Assembly: GCA_019914995.1 (NCBI GenBank)
Contig: CM034127.1
Location: 8,370,001-8,434,000 of the forward strand
From: Acanthochlamys bracteata
Taxonomy: Eukaryota; Streptophyta; Magnoliopsida; Pandanales; Velloziaceae
Length of the DNA stretch: 64,000 nucleotides
Direction: 5' to 3'
Part shown: positions 27,399 through 39,539 of the stretch, piece by piece
Numbering within the stretch: the first letter of the stretch is position 1
Layout: each line of letters starts with the position of its first letter
Notes under the pieces: generated by a model
Databases searched by the model: none
What the model was told of the DNA's origin: nothing
What the model saw: the letters and a program-made list of their open reading frames with translations, nothing else
Program-made: the position numbers and the translations under genes

Positions 27399-27554
27399 CC
27401 CATCCCATTCGATCCGCTTGGACACGTCACCTCTTCTCTATAATGTAATTCCGTACACTGATAGACGCCTGTTGCACTTCAAACCCGAGCGCCGCCGCCG
27501 TCATTCAAATTCGTTTCCTTTCAGACGAGCAGGAAGGAACACTTCACCAGAATT
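27399..27554 (+). promoter_or_regulatory. L13m promoter/leader, arm 2 of the inverted repeat
   Basis: Nearly identical, in inverted orientation, to the S15 upstream region. The base triplet matching the S15 start codon is not an ATG here (CCAGAATTTGTC instead of CCAGAAAATCATG), so the copied segment acts as leader and the L13 start lies 114 bp further on. A TATA-like CTCTATAATG is kept at ~27435. Confidence 0.8.
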
Positions 27555-27618
27555 TGTCAGTCAATTCCCTCCCAGTTACACAAACACTTAACCAGAATTT
27601 TTCAGTCAATTTCCTTCC
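27547..27618 (+). repeat. Direct repeat in the L13m leader
   Basis: CCAGAATTTGTCAGTCAATT is followed about 45 bp later by CCAGAATTTTTCAGTCAATT. The second copy lies just beyond the homology with the S15 arm, so it arose by local duplication of the arm's edge. Confidence 0.75.
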
Positions 27619-27667
27619 TCTCTTTCCCCTGCTCTGCGACAGTAGCGATCTCAGCGACGAGCGAGGA

Positions 27668-30079
27668 ATGGCTGCCGATGCTGCTTCACAACTTTTCAAA
27701 GGGAATCTCAAGGTGATCCAAAACTGTTTGTTGATTCGGTTGACCTTTTGCGAAGGAATTAGTAGTTGATTCAATGAAACTTTGTGTTTTGTATTTCTTT
27801 TAGATTTTTGTTTTTCTTTTTGTGTAGATTATGTTGAGTTAAAGAAATAGAAGTAAATAAACACGCTTTCGTTATATTCTGAAGTATTGCCGTTTCTGAG
27901 ATGTTTGATTGACGCGAGTACTGTTTCAGCTTCTGAGAAGCTAAAAAATTCGATTTGTTTTTCATTTGATATTTTTGGGAAGGACTGATATGTGGGTGCA
28001 TGTCAAATGTCTGCTAACATGAAAATAATACTTTTTGCTCAATCATTCTCCATATGCTAAGTAAATTGCGCGAGGGAGAGAACACTTCTGGTGGAGAATA
28101 TCATGTTAAGAGCATTGCACTGAGACGTGTTAATGCGTTTATAGTTTTAATTTATCTACAACTTGTACTACATTTGGGGAGATATCACATCATCTGATGC
28201 AAATCTTGATAATGCTTTGCACCTAGTAGTGGTACTATTATTGTTCAGTGAAATTTTTAAAAAGTTGCCCAGTTAAAGCAGAAGCTGCTTGCACTTTCAA
28301 AGAATCTCTTGGATGCATTTTATCAATTAACCATCCAAGGGCGTACTTCTGCTATTTTTCTCGACATCTGAAGGCCTAAACAGCATTAATTGCAACTGAA
28401 GTACTTTAAAAAGAATCCTCCCTTAAAACAAACTTTAAAAATATCTTCCCTTAAAACAAACTTTTTAGATTCTACGAACTAAGTGATGCTTCCTTCGATC
28501 TTTATGTTGAAGACATGTAGTTTGTACTGTACTGGTTGGCCGGCTATTGTTCTCCTTCTTTGAAATTTCCTGGATTCTTTGTTGTTTGTTTGCAGAAAGC
28601 TCTTGCTGGTCTGAGAAGAATTGACCTTAATGGTTTGAGGTGGAGAGTCTTTGATGCCAAAGGACAGGTTTGCCATATTATTTCCTTTTAAAATTCATGA
28701 ATTTTCAATCCCATATTCTCGTAGTTGTGGGATTTATTTCTTTAGAGCTTAGGGTTTGTGTTTGTTAGGTTCTCGGCAGGCTGGCATCTCAAATAGCAAC
28801 TGTGGTTCAAGGAAAGGACAAACCCACATATGCACCAAATCGTGATGATGGTGACATGTGTATCGTGCTCAATGCGAAGGATGTTTGTGTAACTGGGAGG
28901 AAATTGACTGACAAATTCTATCGCTGGCACACAGGGTATGCCTTCCTTTTTTTGCTCTGATTAGCTGACACATGTTTCAATCATTTGTCTTTGTTTCTCG
29001 TTGTATTGATATTGAACTCAACATATCATGGACCAGGTATGTTGGCAACCTCAAAGAGAGAAGCTTGAAGGATCAGCTGGCTAAGGATCCTACTGAGGTG
29101 ATACGAAAAGCTGTATTGCGTATGCTACCTAGGAATAAGTTGCGTGATGTAAGTTCTCTTTGTAATCCTTTACCTCCATCACTCAAGAAAATGGTATGCT
29201 TTATCAAGAAAACTTTTCATCAGTTACTTTCGTATACACTACATATAAAAGATAGGAGAATAATAGTTCCTAGTTCTTAAAGTAGTCCAGTGGAATGATG
29301 CGATTGATTCAAGCGTGCATAATTTGGAATTTTGGCCCATACTGAACTATGTTTTTTGTATATAAATAAATTCAAACAGATCTAGTGGTTCTTATATGAT
29401 AAAACTCTAAGGAATGTTTAGGTGCTCCTCGTCACACGTAACAATTGTATTCAGTCATATATTTTGAAGCCATAAATTTCTTTACCTGTAACGGTAGCAT
29501 TTCTATGGAATCAATTTATATGTATATTTGATAATCGCTTGTTAATACTTTCCCTCGTTCTTAGGAATAGACAAAGATATTACTTACGCGTAACTTTGTT
29601 GTGGTAATGATCCATTCTTGTTAAAGATTAACTTTGGGTTCGGTAATTCTTGTTGAAGGCTTGAACTATGAACACAGCCAGGTACCTGGGTCTGTGATTT
29701 TTCTTATAGTGCTTACGGTTGTTGGACATTGTGGACGCCAGGTTAATATGAAGGCTTGATTTGTGAAGAAAGTGTGTTTTACACCCTCTGATTCTTATTC
29801 CAAACACCACACTTTTCTCTGATATTATTGTCTTGTCCATTTAGTATTTCTTGCTTGTACTGTATGTAGGACCGCGACCGCAAGCTGAGAATTTTTGCAG
29901 GAAGTGAGCATCCATTTGGGGACCGACCTTTAGAGGCATATCTGATGCCCTCTCGTAAGGTTCGTGAGATGAGACCTCGTGCAAGGCGTGCTTTAATACG
30001 AGCTCAGAAGAAGGCTGAGCAGAAGGATGTGACCCGAGTCGGGAAAAAAAAGGAAGATAAAGTAGTGATCAGCGCATGA
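27668..30079 (+). CDS. Mitochondrial-type ribosomal protein L13 (uL13m), nuclear gene
   Basis: A large-subunit ribosomal protein of the bacterial L13 type; its closest remembered relatives are the plant mitochondrial L13 family. Five coding exons: 27668-27712, 28596-28667, 28769-28935, 29037-29148 and 29870-30079, giving 201 aa. It has [99 protein letters not shown] and a basic C-terminus ([16 protein letters not shown]). All introns are GT-AG and the phases match. It starts [10 protein letters not shown] without an obvious long presequence, as usual in this family, so targeting to mitochondria is inferred from homology. The gene is divergent from S15 and shares its leader in inverted form. 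Confidence 0.93.
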
Positions 30080-31576
30080 GAACTAAGTGTTAAACTTTTG
30101 TTTGTTTTGCTTTTGCACTTTTTACTTGCTTGTATCCCTGTGCAAACATACTTGGCTGTGCCAGAACTTCAGCTTAGTTGCTGAAAATTTCTGTAGATCA
30201 GTATAAACTCTGTCATAATTGCAATGTTGGAAGTTGGTTACTGTGTGTTTGGACTACAAAAAAATTTTAGTTCATCTTATATTTTCCAACTCCCATCAAT
30301 AAGGAGTGCAAAAATCAAATGATTTCAGCGTTGCTCTTTTCCGTTTAGCGCCATTCAATCTGTAATCAGGTAACTAGAATTTGCAAGAAATCTACCGGCT
30401 GTTGTTTCAAAATACTTTTAGTTGATAATTCCTAATCTGCCTCTTGATTTAAGATAAGTGCTGATGTCATCTTCCTAAGAACATTGGCCCAGTCCAAACT
30501 TCTTTACATGGAGTTATACGTAAGTGTTCATTGAGTGATTCTTCGGCAATCTTGCGCAATGTCCTATTGTATTATAAGAAAAGGCTCCGGATGGGCAGAG
30601 CAGATCAGTTGGTTGAACACTACTAGCATATCATATTTTTGTGAGTTGTTATATGCATCAAATTACTAAAGGTAATGCATGTATATGCCACATTATCGGA
30701 TTTCATTAGTTAGCGGTATCATTGATGCTCATGATTCTTATATATGCCTTACCTGATTCATTATTGCTTCTGAATTTCTATAAATTAATTCCTTGAGAGA
30801 ACCTAAAACATACATTCTCCACCGTCTCCCAGCCCGTTAGATTGGTCTTGCTTCTCATATCTGCTATTGGCTCCTATTACCCCCAGTAGTAAGATTAACA
30901 CCATAAATTCCTCAGCCAGGACTTTTCGGTACACCTTCATTTCAGAGAATACCGGTAAGATGGGTATAGGTTTGGCCTAGGCCCCAACCAGTGTACATCC
31001 CTTCGTTAATGCATGCTTTGTATGTATGTACAGCAGCAACTCATATTGGATAGAAGAAAAACCTCCTTAAAAGATAGTTGATGTTTATATACACGACTCT
31101 TCAAGACTTGGTACTTCAGGTATACAAATGATGACATAAACAAATAAACAAAGAGAAACAGAGATAAACTTCAAAATTTTTGGAACTGCATTCAAGACCC
31201 AAATGTGCTACATTACATACCAAAGTGGGATGCCCGCTCGAAATTACATAGGGAAAAGGTTATCCACCTATCATTCACACTGAATAACACCACTAATCTA
31301 CACATTTGCATCTACTATAAACATTCATGTCACAGAACAAACTCGTATACAGAAAAAGAAGCAGAAGAGAGCGCACTCCTATTGCCTACTACTTTACGCA
31401 AAAATGGATCTGATCCAATCTGGCAGAAGCCCGAACATGTATTCCACGCTCCAGTGCTCCACAGTGTGGAAGAACCTTCACTAGATGCTGCTTCATCAAA
31501 TCCTTACTTCTAAATAGCACAGCGTGTGAGTACATTCTTTCCTTCAGGCAGTAGGAAGAACAAAATTTTTGTGCAG
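30080..31576. other. Convergent intergenic gap between L13m and RRN3
   Basis: Holds the 3' UTRs of two genes that face each other. No further gene was recognised; the open frame at 31205-31513 on the plus strand has no family resemblance. Confidence 0.6.
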
Positions 31577-34500
31577 CTAATAGAAGCTGACAGAGGGTCT
31601 AATTCTAGCTGGCATTTGTGCATGCATTTGTTTTTTCAAGTCCAATTTGTACTCAAAGGCGGGCCTGGGGGTGATGGACATTTTATTCATGGAATATTCT
31701 AGATCTTCATCATCGCTGTCCTCATGCAGATCATCATGCTCTTCACAATTCTCATCTTCGTCAGAAAAATCAGGTACATCTAAGTCCCCAGTCTCATCTT
31801 CATCTTCGGAGTTGCAATTACTATATGTTTTCTTCACCATTGACCAGAACTCAAAACTAGGTCGCATAAATCTGTTAAGAAGACGATGATAAGCACCTAC
31901 TAGTTGGACAAAACATGGACAGAAAGCTATCAAAATAGATTGAAAAGATTGCACGATCCATTTCGGTATGTAAGTCAAGTGGAAGAATTGAGGAACATAT
32001 TGTATTCTTATATCAAACTCCTAGCAATGACTATTACTCATAATGAAATGAAGTAAAAGGTTCACACAGGAGAAGCAGGGCATTAACAACTCCTTCTAGT
32101 TGCAACAAGGTAAAGAACATACTTCAAAAAATAACAATAAAAGAAAACAGTAATCAGGTGCAATGGTAACCAGACAAACCTATCAGACTCTTTTAGCAAA
32201 TAAGGATCGAATGGAAAGAACATATCAAGCCTCTCAACTCCACCATACGACTTTGAAAGTTCAGACTCCAGTAAATTCTTAGAAAGTAAAGGTGTTGATC
32301 TCTTAAACAAGTGAGCATCACCTGCCTGTCGCAGAAACTCCTGAACGATAGAAGGCAAGCAGATCTGTATTGGGAGAGATAGTTAGAGCAAACTCATGGT
32401 AGAGTTGATGAGATGCAACAATATAAGAATATGAAACTCAGAATTCAAACAAAGAAGATAGTTGCAAAACTAATGCAAAAGAACTTAAATGTAAATGTAC
32501 TGACATTACCATCAATGGATTTAGTGAATGACATAAAATATGCTCCAATGGCAAATTATGAAGCAAATCTCTTAGTTCAGGGATGTCCATGATTGGTCTC
32601 ATCCGAAAGCAAAGAATGTACATCACAGCCTACAAAGAGAAAAAATTGTAAGTTTAAACTAATGATTAATACACAATCCAACAAAATTGGCTCAAAGTAC
32701 AGACCTGCACTAGTAGTATCAAGTCTAGCATACACATTAGATGTACGATTCACAACCTTATCAAAAGTGTAGTATAAAAACAATTGACAAAACCATATAT
32801 TTTCATTGCAGATGTCATATTTCTTTTAATCCATTTCTTATGCTACCAGACACAAAGATCTAACAGCATACTATAGTTGTAAGTTTAAACTACTGATTAA
32901 TACAGTAATCCAACGGAACTTGGCTCAAAAGTAAAACCATATTTCTTTTAATCCATTTCTTATGTTACCAGATACAAAGATCTAACAGTATACTAGTTTC
33001 TACATTCAATTCATATTGAATTACTCTCTTTGCATAAAGCAGAATATGCATATCCAATGTAACATGAATCTGAAGAAAATAAGCTTTCCCTTAGTCTTTG
33101 TACATCCTCACAGTTTTATTATTTGTAGACAATAGAACTGATACATATGCACTACCATCACTCTAGCTAATTCCAATACCTAAGGACAATTCGCTCTATT
33201 TTCATGAAATTAAATATTCAGCACTCAAAAACAAAGTGGCTAAATCATGAAATGTCCGTAGAAGAAGTCAATCATATATCACATAACTAAACACTCAAAG
33301 CCATATATGATTACACCAAAAAGTGATAAGAGGCATAAAGGTTTATATTAAGGGAAAAGAATCTCTTAAAATGCATATGTCAAGCTCTAAACAAATAGCA
33401 CATCAGAGACACCAGACTGGATACCACATGCCTACCTGTGAAGCTGAATAAAATACTCGGTGAGCTTTAGGATCCAAAATCTTTTCCTGGCCATTCTGAG
33501 CTTGACAATAATTAGAACACCATTCCACTAATCTGATTCAGATTGTACAAAGCTTGTAAGCAAACATTCATGGATGATATAAAAGAAACTAAAACATTTT
33601 ACAAGGTTATGTTTTTACTGACCTTCCAAGAATCTTTGCAACCACAAAGAGCGAAATAAACTTTGCTCGGGATAAATAACTAGCAAGATATGCAGCGGCG
33701 CTCATCCTACAAAAGAACTATACATTATGAGGGAGACTATAGAACAAAATGAGGCTCCCTTTATCCAGAAGACTGCAGCAAATAATCAGTAGAAACTAAA
33801 ATATTAGTGAAAATAGATCAGAAGTGTAATTTCTCTGAATACAAGTTGAAATTCAAATGACAATGACTGAAAAGCCCGTAGCGAGCATAGTCCCAGTTAT
33901 ATTTTGAGACCTAGAACATCAGAAATATTGGGAGACACATTTGAAGTATAGGGTATCCTTCCCAAGATGAGCACATCCACAATGATGCCAGTATAGGGTT
34001 CGTTTGGTAGGACTTTTATTAAGTTGAAGATAGAAGTTAGAACAACTTTTATTAAGTTGAAAATAGAAATTAGAACAACTTTCCAAAACTAGAGCTTATC
34101 AAAATCTTTTGTACAAATTTGGTTCATAAAATAGCTTTTGGATAAAAACGAACCAAAATAGCCAAGGTTGTGAAATAATAATAAAAGTTCTTTTATGCCA
34201 GAAGGCGCAAAAAACTCCATTTACTTAGTTAAAAAGCAAAAGCTCAAAAGCGTACGTTGGATGATTTTGGGTTCCTTAAAAATTCAGCTATTTTCAAGCT
34301 AAAGCTCTGAATAGAAGCTCCACCAAATATATCAAATTAACTATAAAAGCAAAAGCCAAAAGCAGCTAAAAACGCTCAACCAAACAAACCCCGTAGCAGT
34401 TCTGAAGACTTTGTAAAACATACGGACCGAGCTTAGTCTAAATAGAACTAAGAGATAGTGTCTAACTGTATCTGTTGGAATTTGACTCTTCAAACCCCAA

Positions 34501-37500
34501 CAGATATATCAAATTCAGCTTTTCAGCTTTTCTTAAGATAAAAGCTCCAAATAAAAGCTCGACCAAATATATCAAATTAACTATAAAAGAAAAAGCCAAA
34601 AGCAGCTAAAAACGCTCAACCAAACAATCCCCATAGCAGTTCTGAAGACTTTGTAAAACATATGGACCGAGCCAATATTATTTCCAGTAAAGAGATCTGA
34701 AAGATAAAAGGTGAGTAATAAGAGACAGGGCAACAGATGGAACTTGCATCTAAGTCCTCCACTCTATAAAGTTATTGTGTTTTTCAAAACTTTCTCATAA
34801 TACCTGGAAATTGGATCCTCAACTTTTGAAAGAACAATATCTGCTAGAAGTGACGCAAACTTGGCACCACAATTTTCTGGATCCAATGAGCATGCATAGA
34901 ACATGACAAACTGCAGTGTTGCGAACAAAGCCATTCAATATCATTGACACCACAAAGGTTCTCAACCATAAACACCAACAAATGCATGAAAATAGAATTA
35001 GGAACCTGAGCGAACTTTGACTTGTAAGCATTTAGCACTGTTCTCCGGAAGGACTCAGAAAGCATATCAAATACCTATATTAAACAAAAAGTTAAGCGAC
35101 ACAAGTGAAATTAGAAACAAGCTATTAAGCACACCAACAGCCAGCAAAAGATAGCTGATATTTAGTATCAGTAACATATCATGAGCCAAAGTGTGTGCAA
35201 TTTGATGATGAGCTAACTAAGTACAGATGCTGATAGACTAAGTGACATATAATGAGCCAATTATGTACAGATGCTGATATCTAATATGGAAGACTAAGGA
35301 AATATCAATCAAAATTAGTGAAGTGTTCTATACTAACAATTCAAGATAAGTAGACTGATACCAGTAAGATAGCTGATATCTAGTATCAGTCACATATGAT
35401 GAGTGGAAGTGACATTTAATGAGCCATTTAAGTTCTGATGCCGATAGACAAGTGACATTAAGTACGAATGCTGATATCCAATTTGGAAGACCAAGGAAAT
35501 CTCAATCAAATTTATTAAAGCATGTTCTATACTAACAAATTTGTTAGTATAACGAAACCTCATCCATTGAGATTCAATGGTGATTGCTGATTGTAAGTGT
35601 ACTGAGCACGAAAAAACATTACAGATTCAACCTGAAAAAACATTTACGCACCCAAGTAATACTAACGGTTATACAATCAAGAAGTGCAAAATGTCAGAAA
35701 GATGAAATTAAGGTGAATTATTCAGGATTTTCACCTAAAGCAAAATATTTACGGGGGTAATTACAAGGCAAACTATTCTAAAGACCTTTTCTATATGTAT
35801 GCCAAAATGCATCTAATTTTTTAAGAGCTTGACAACTCACGCATTTCATAAGTGATTATTTCTTATTAAGTCCTTTTTATAGAAACCGTAACTAGTCAAA
35901 CTTAGGTTACAGCATGTCCTGGCAAAAGACGATAAAAGCAATTAATTTTCTGATGACATGGAATTTCTTGTCACAAGAGCATATAAACAACTGTATTTTC
36001 AAGTATACTGAACCAAACATGACCCTATTAAACATAGATTAAGGTTATATTAACCATATTTACAAGTGAACCTATTTCCACCATCATGACTACTTCCAAA
36101 ATAACACCACATAGCACCTAAGCAAAATCCCCAATTATAATTTCTTGTATAAAAATTTAAATGTTCCTCAAACAGATGACCTTGCCCACACCTTGGAGAA
36201 TTTGGCTCTGCAACACCCACCACCTAACATTCTGACAATATTTAGTAAAAGGAGTCAACACTTGCACATTTCACACTTTATTCAGAATTTACTCACTTCG
36301 ACCCCAAACTTTTGACTATTTATAAATTGCAACACAAGCATCCTATTATAAAGTATCCGGAAAAAATATTTTTCCATGCCCAATCATCAAAAGATCTGCA
36401 TCATGAAGATAGTGGTCCTCACTTTTGGCTATGTACCATATGTCATAACAAACTTTTATTCATAAAAGCATCTGAAATTTTTGTATGAAGCCTTTTGTTC
36501 TAAATTCCCAACCACAGAAGAGCTGTGTCATAAAGATAGTTCTCCTCACTTGAATGAAAAAAAAAAATGTATGCAATAGCCACAGATGGATCCAGCAGAA
36601 GAATAGATAATATTAAAAAGATCAAAGTTGGTGTTACTTCACAGTTTAGACTATTTCACATGTTCAAACTAACATTCCAATTTTCAATGTAAACACACCT
36701 TCAACAAATGACCTTCAGAAGCACGTATTTTGAGATACTCGCACATGACCACCATCAGACCATCCAATTTATCAGCAAAAGCATTTCCTCTAAGATCTCC
36801 TGTCTCTTCATTAGGCTACAAAAGAAATACCGTTTCAGTAATTCACTCCTCATGAATATTAGTGAAAATAGGGGGCCAACCACAGAATAAAATTAACACT
36901 TGTGTCGCTACACAGACATTGGAATCAGTCTTTATGGCACCATCTGCACCCTCCTCTGCATCTTCAAGTTCCATTTCAAAAATGCCTTTATTAGAATCTT
37001 CTTGTACGATGTCTTCCCAACTAATATTGACCTACAGAAACACAATCATAAATACGCGAGCTGGCTTATTGAGAAAAGACTTTAATTCTAGCAGGACAAT
37101 CACACAATACAGACATCCAACTCAATTAGCAGATCCACCACTTTTGCCACCAGGGTGATGCCAAGAAACTCCCCAATTTCAATGCTCTCCAAAGACAGCA
37201 TGCACTCTACAAACGTCACAATGACCTGAAAAGAAGTATAATTTTATAGTAACTCTCCTTCAATCCAATGACAAAGATCAGTAAGCAATAACTAAACATA
37301 ACTAACGAAGTGTAAATGAAGGAAACTCTGGATCGCCGCACATGAATATAAGAGAAGAAAGAAGGGTTGAGAAAACTTCAAATGAAACAAAGATGAAAGT
37401 ATACGATTGATTGTCATATGATGAAGATACAAAAGCAATGGTAACCTAAATGTACGTATGACAAATGGTATTACTTTATATGATGTGAAAAATAGATGAA

Positions 37501-38918
37501 TATCAACAGCGAGAAGAATGTTCATGAGAAACAACATGTTCCGCATACATGTGGTTTTATTTATAAAAGCAAATAGTAGAAAGTTTTAACTTTACCTCTT
37601 TGGGCTCAGTATATCTTGGCATTCTTCTGTCAATTATTTCCTTGAGCTTAATAGGAGCAAGGGGCACCATATCTGTGATTGAATTTAGAGCCATATGCAA
37701 CATAGCATGAACTTCCTTCTTCCTTGACAGCCACCTTGTTTGGCTGATAGACTCTCGCATTTTCCGAGGAGGCAGAAAATTATTTACTAGCATTTGCAGA
37801 CAACCATCTAGGAATTTGTCAGGTACAGCTGCCTGGAGTTCAGAAATATTCATCAAGTATCATCCAACCATTGTCATATTCTAGTAGGTCTAGTTAAGAA
37901 TATACTTACCATGTTAACAATTAGTTCCACTACTGCACCCCTTGCATCCAAACCATAATTCCATATAATCAAGCCATAAATCTGAATCGAAGATAGACAC
38001 TGTAAATCAACTTGAAATGACAGAAAGGAAAATGTTTGGACGAAATGAGTTTTGTGAAGCTCTATACATACATTACAGAGAAGGGAGCCATGAAAAGAAG
38101 GGTCTATCTTCGAGACAGCTTGGGATAGCGCTCTCATTGTGGTCTGGGAATTCAGAGAAAACGAGGGAAAAAAGATATGCCAGCTTGAAGAATATGTAAT
38201 AATATCTAACATGCTAACCAACAGTATCCTTACCACAAGCAAGGCTTCATCTTCAGAATTCATTCTTTTTGATGGGTCGACAATGCCAAGTAACTCTTCA
38301 TATTGATCCCTCTCCACTTGATACATATTACTCGCAACCTGCATATATGAAGACATTTGAAAAATTAGCAAGCACAGGGGAAATTCAGTTGAGGCCTTCC
38401 AAATGCAATGATCAAGACAAAAGAGAAAAGAATCAAAGTATCAATCAGAATAATGCACCCAAGAGTGCTTACATCTCGTATTTTTCCATTAACAAACAAG
38501 AAAAAAGGAATTTCAAGTAGTAGCAAACCATAACTACTAAATATGGAACATCAAACTATCGGAATTATATGAGAAGCATGAACGGAACAATAGCAATAGC
38601 CAACTGCCGCCTTAGATGCCTCTATTTCTACTTATCCTCTACCTTCATATTTACTTCATTAACATTACAGAAATTGGAACCAAAAACTCATGAGGGGAAC
38701 ATAATCACAAAATAAAGAACTGTAACTATACCCATCTCTCTAACATGCATTCATAACCACAGCCTAATACCTAGAACATAAGGAGAAAAGATTTCAACTG
38801 CTACAATGGTGACCTTGTCAAGAGCCTCCACCACATAATCAACCGCATCTGAATCACTGAGGTAGCCATCCTCCCCATCTGCTATAATCATATCTTCACA
38901 CGGCAATGCCATGCCCAT
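31577..38918 (-). CDS. RRN3: RRN3/TIF-IA, RNA polymerase I transcription initiation factor
   Basis: RRN3 binds RNA polymerase I and bridges it to the rDNA promoter complex in the nucleolus. Fifteen coding exons join in frame: 38918-38814, 38338-38234, 38143-38072, 37981-37910, 37832-37596, 37225-37115, 37031-36918, 36815-36699, 35074-35006, 34910-34804, 33706-33623, 33532-33436, 32629-32510, 32364-32180 and 31871-31577, giving about 629 aa. Landmarks: MGMALPCEDMIIADG, DSDAVDYVVEALDK, LDGLMVVMCEYL, MSAAAYLASYLSRAKFI (HEAT-like core), MYILCFRM, FFPFDPYLLKESDRFMRP, then a long Asp/Glu-rich acidic stretch (~550-590) and SMNKMSITPRPAFEY near the end. An in-frame TGA 21 bp upstream fixes the start. 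A 5' UTR intron is likely, with its acceptor just upstream of 38940. Exons 6 and 7 end in weak GTCTGT donors; exon 7 could instead end at 36912 (GTAGCG), adding two residues in frame. Confidence 0.92.
32648..32996. repeat. Partial tandem duplication in RRN3 intron 12
   Basis: TAAGTTTAAACTA(A/C)TGATTAATAC and the following ~50 bases occur at 32648 and 32880. AAAACCATAT...TTCTTTTAATCCATTTCTTATG...AAGATCTAACAG occurs at ~32795-32870 and 32935-32990. The second unit lacks the middle part of the first. Confidence 0.7.
33995..34674. mobile_element. MITE-like element with duplicated right end in RRN3 intron 10
   Basis: The left end is AGGGTTCGTTTGGTAGG (33995) and the right end AACCAAACAAACCCC (34378-34392), an inverted pair typical of small DNA transposons. 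The last ~110 bp of the element and ~40 bp of flanking DNA (34284-34434) are repeated at 34512-34674. The core of the repeat is offset by exactly 240 bp with few changes. The interior has smaller repeats (AACTTTTATTAAGTTGAA twice). Confidence 0.7.
35145..35540. repeat. About 210-bp tandem duplication in RRN3 intron 8
   Basis: GATAGCTGATAT(T/C)TAGTATCAGT...CATAT(C/G)ATGAG, then GACTAAGTGACAT or GACAAGTGACAT, GCTGATATC(T/C)AAT, GGAAGAC(T/C)AAGGAAAT, TTCTATACTAACAA, occurs at ~35145-35340 and again at ~35370-35540 in the same order. Confidence 0.75.
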
Positions 38919-39524
38919 CCCCTCTTCTTTGCTATATCACAAGGTACCTGATCACATATACGTTCAAAATATAAGTTCCCTTTATTTGATAAAAAGTAAA
39001 TTGAGAGAAGAGTTACTATAGGATTGTTCTGAAAATCTAACAAGAATTAACTATATACTTACTATCTATAATAAAAATTAAATCCAAGAAAAATCCGTTC
39101 TTTTGAAATCGACAAACAAAGTCCATCAACCAAAAGAAAATAGTCCAGCGCACTCCCAATAGCAATTTACAATCAAGTTCAATTCATTGAGCTAAACAAT
39201 AATATCAGAAACTTCAATTACCTAAAAACCAAAACTTAGAGATCAGTATCATGTTACTGGGATGCAATGATTCCTTCGAGTATCCCAAACACAAACATAA
39301 ACCAGCACGAATAAGAAAGAAGGAAATATTCTCAACACTGATGAAATCTGAGCTACAAGTTTTTTGAGCTAAGAAACATACCTAAACTAGGTTCTACTAA
39401 GACGATTATCTGTCGGAATATGGACGGAACACAGCGGCAGGTCCGCGGCGGCTTTGAAGGCAGTGATGGAGGAGAGAAGCGGCAGACTGCAGAGTGGCGA
39501 AAGAGAGACGAGAGATTTTAGGGG

Positions 39525-39533
39525 CTAGGGTTT
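39525..39533 (-). promoter_or_regulatory. Telo-box in the RRN3 promoter/leader
   Basis: AAACCCTAG on the minus strand, ~600 bp upstream of the RRN3 start codon and close to the presumed transcription start given the 5' UTR intron. Telo-boxes (AAACCCTA) are a known element of plant ribosome-biogenesis and translation genes, which fits a Pol I factor. Confidence 0.55.
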
Positions 39534-39539
39534 CTCTTT

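Noticed and set aside
31647..31889. Ser-rich plus-strand frame opposite the last RRN3 exon
   Set aside because: Antisense shadow of the acidic Glu/Asp stretch of RRN3.
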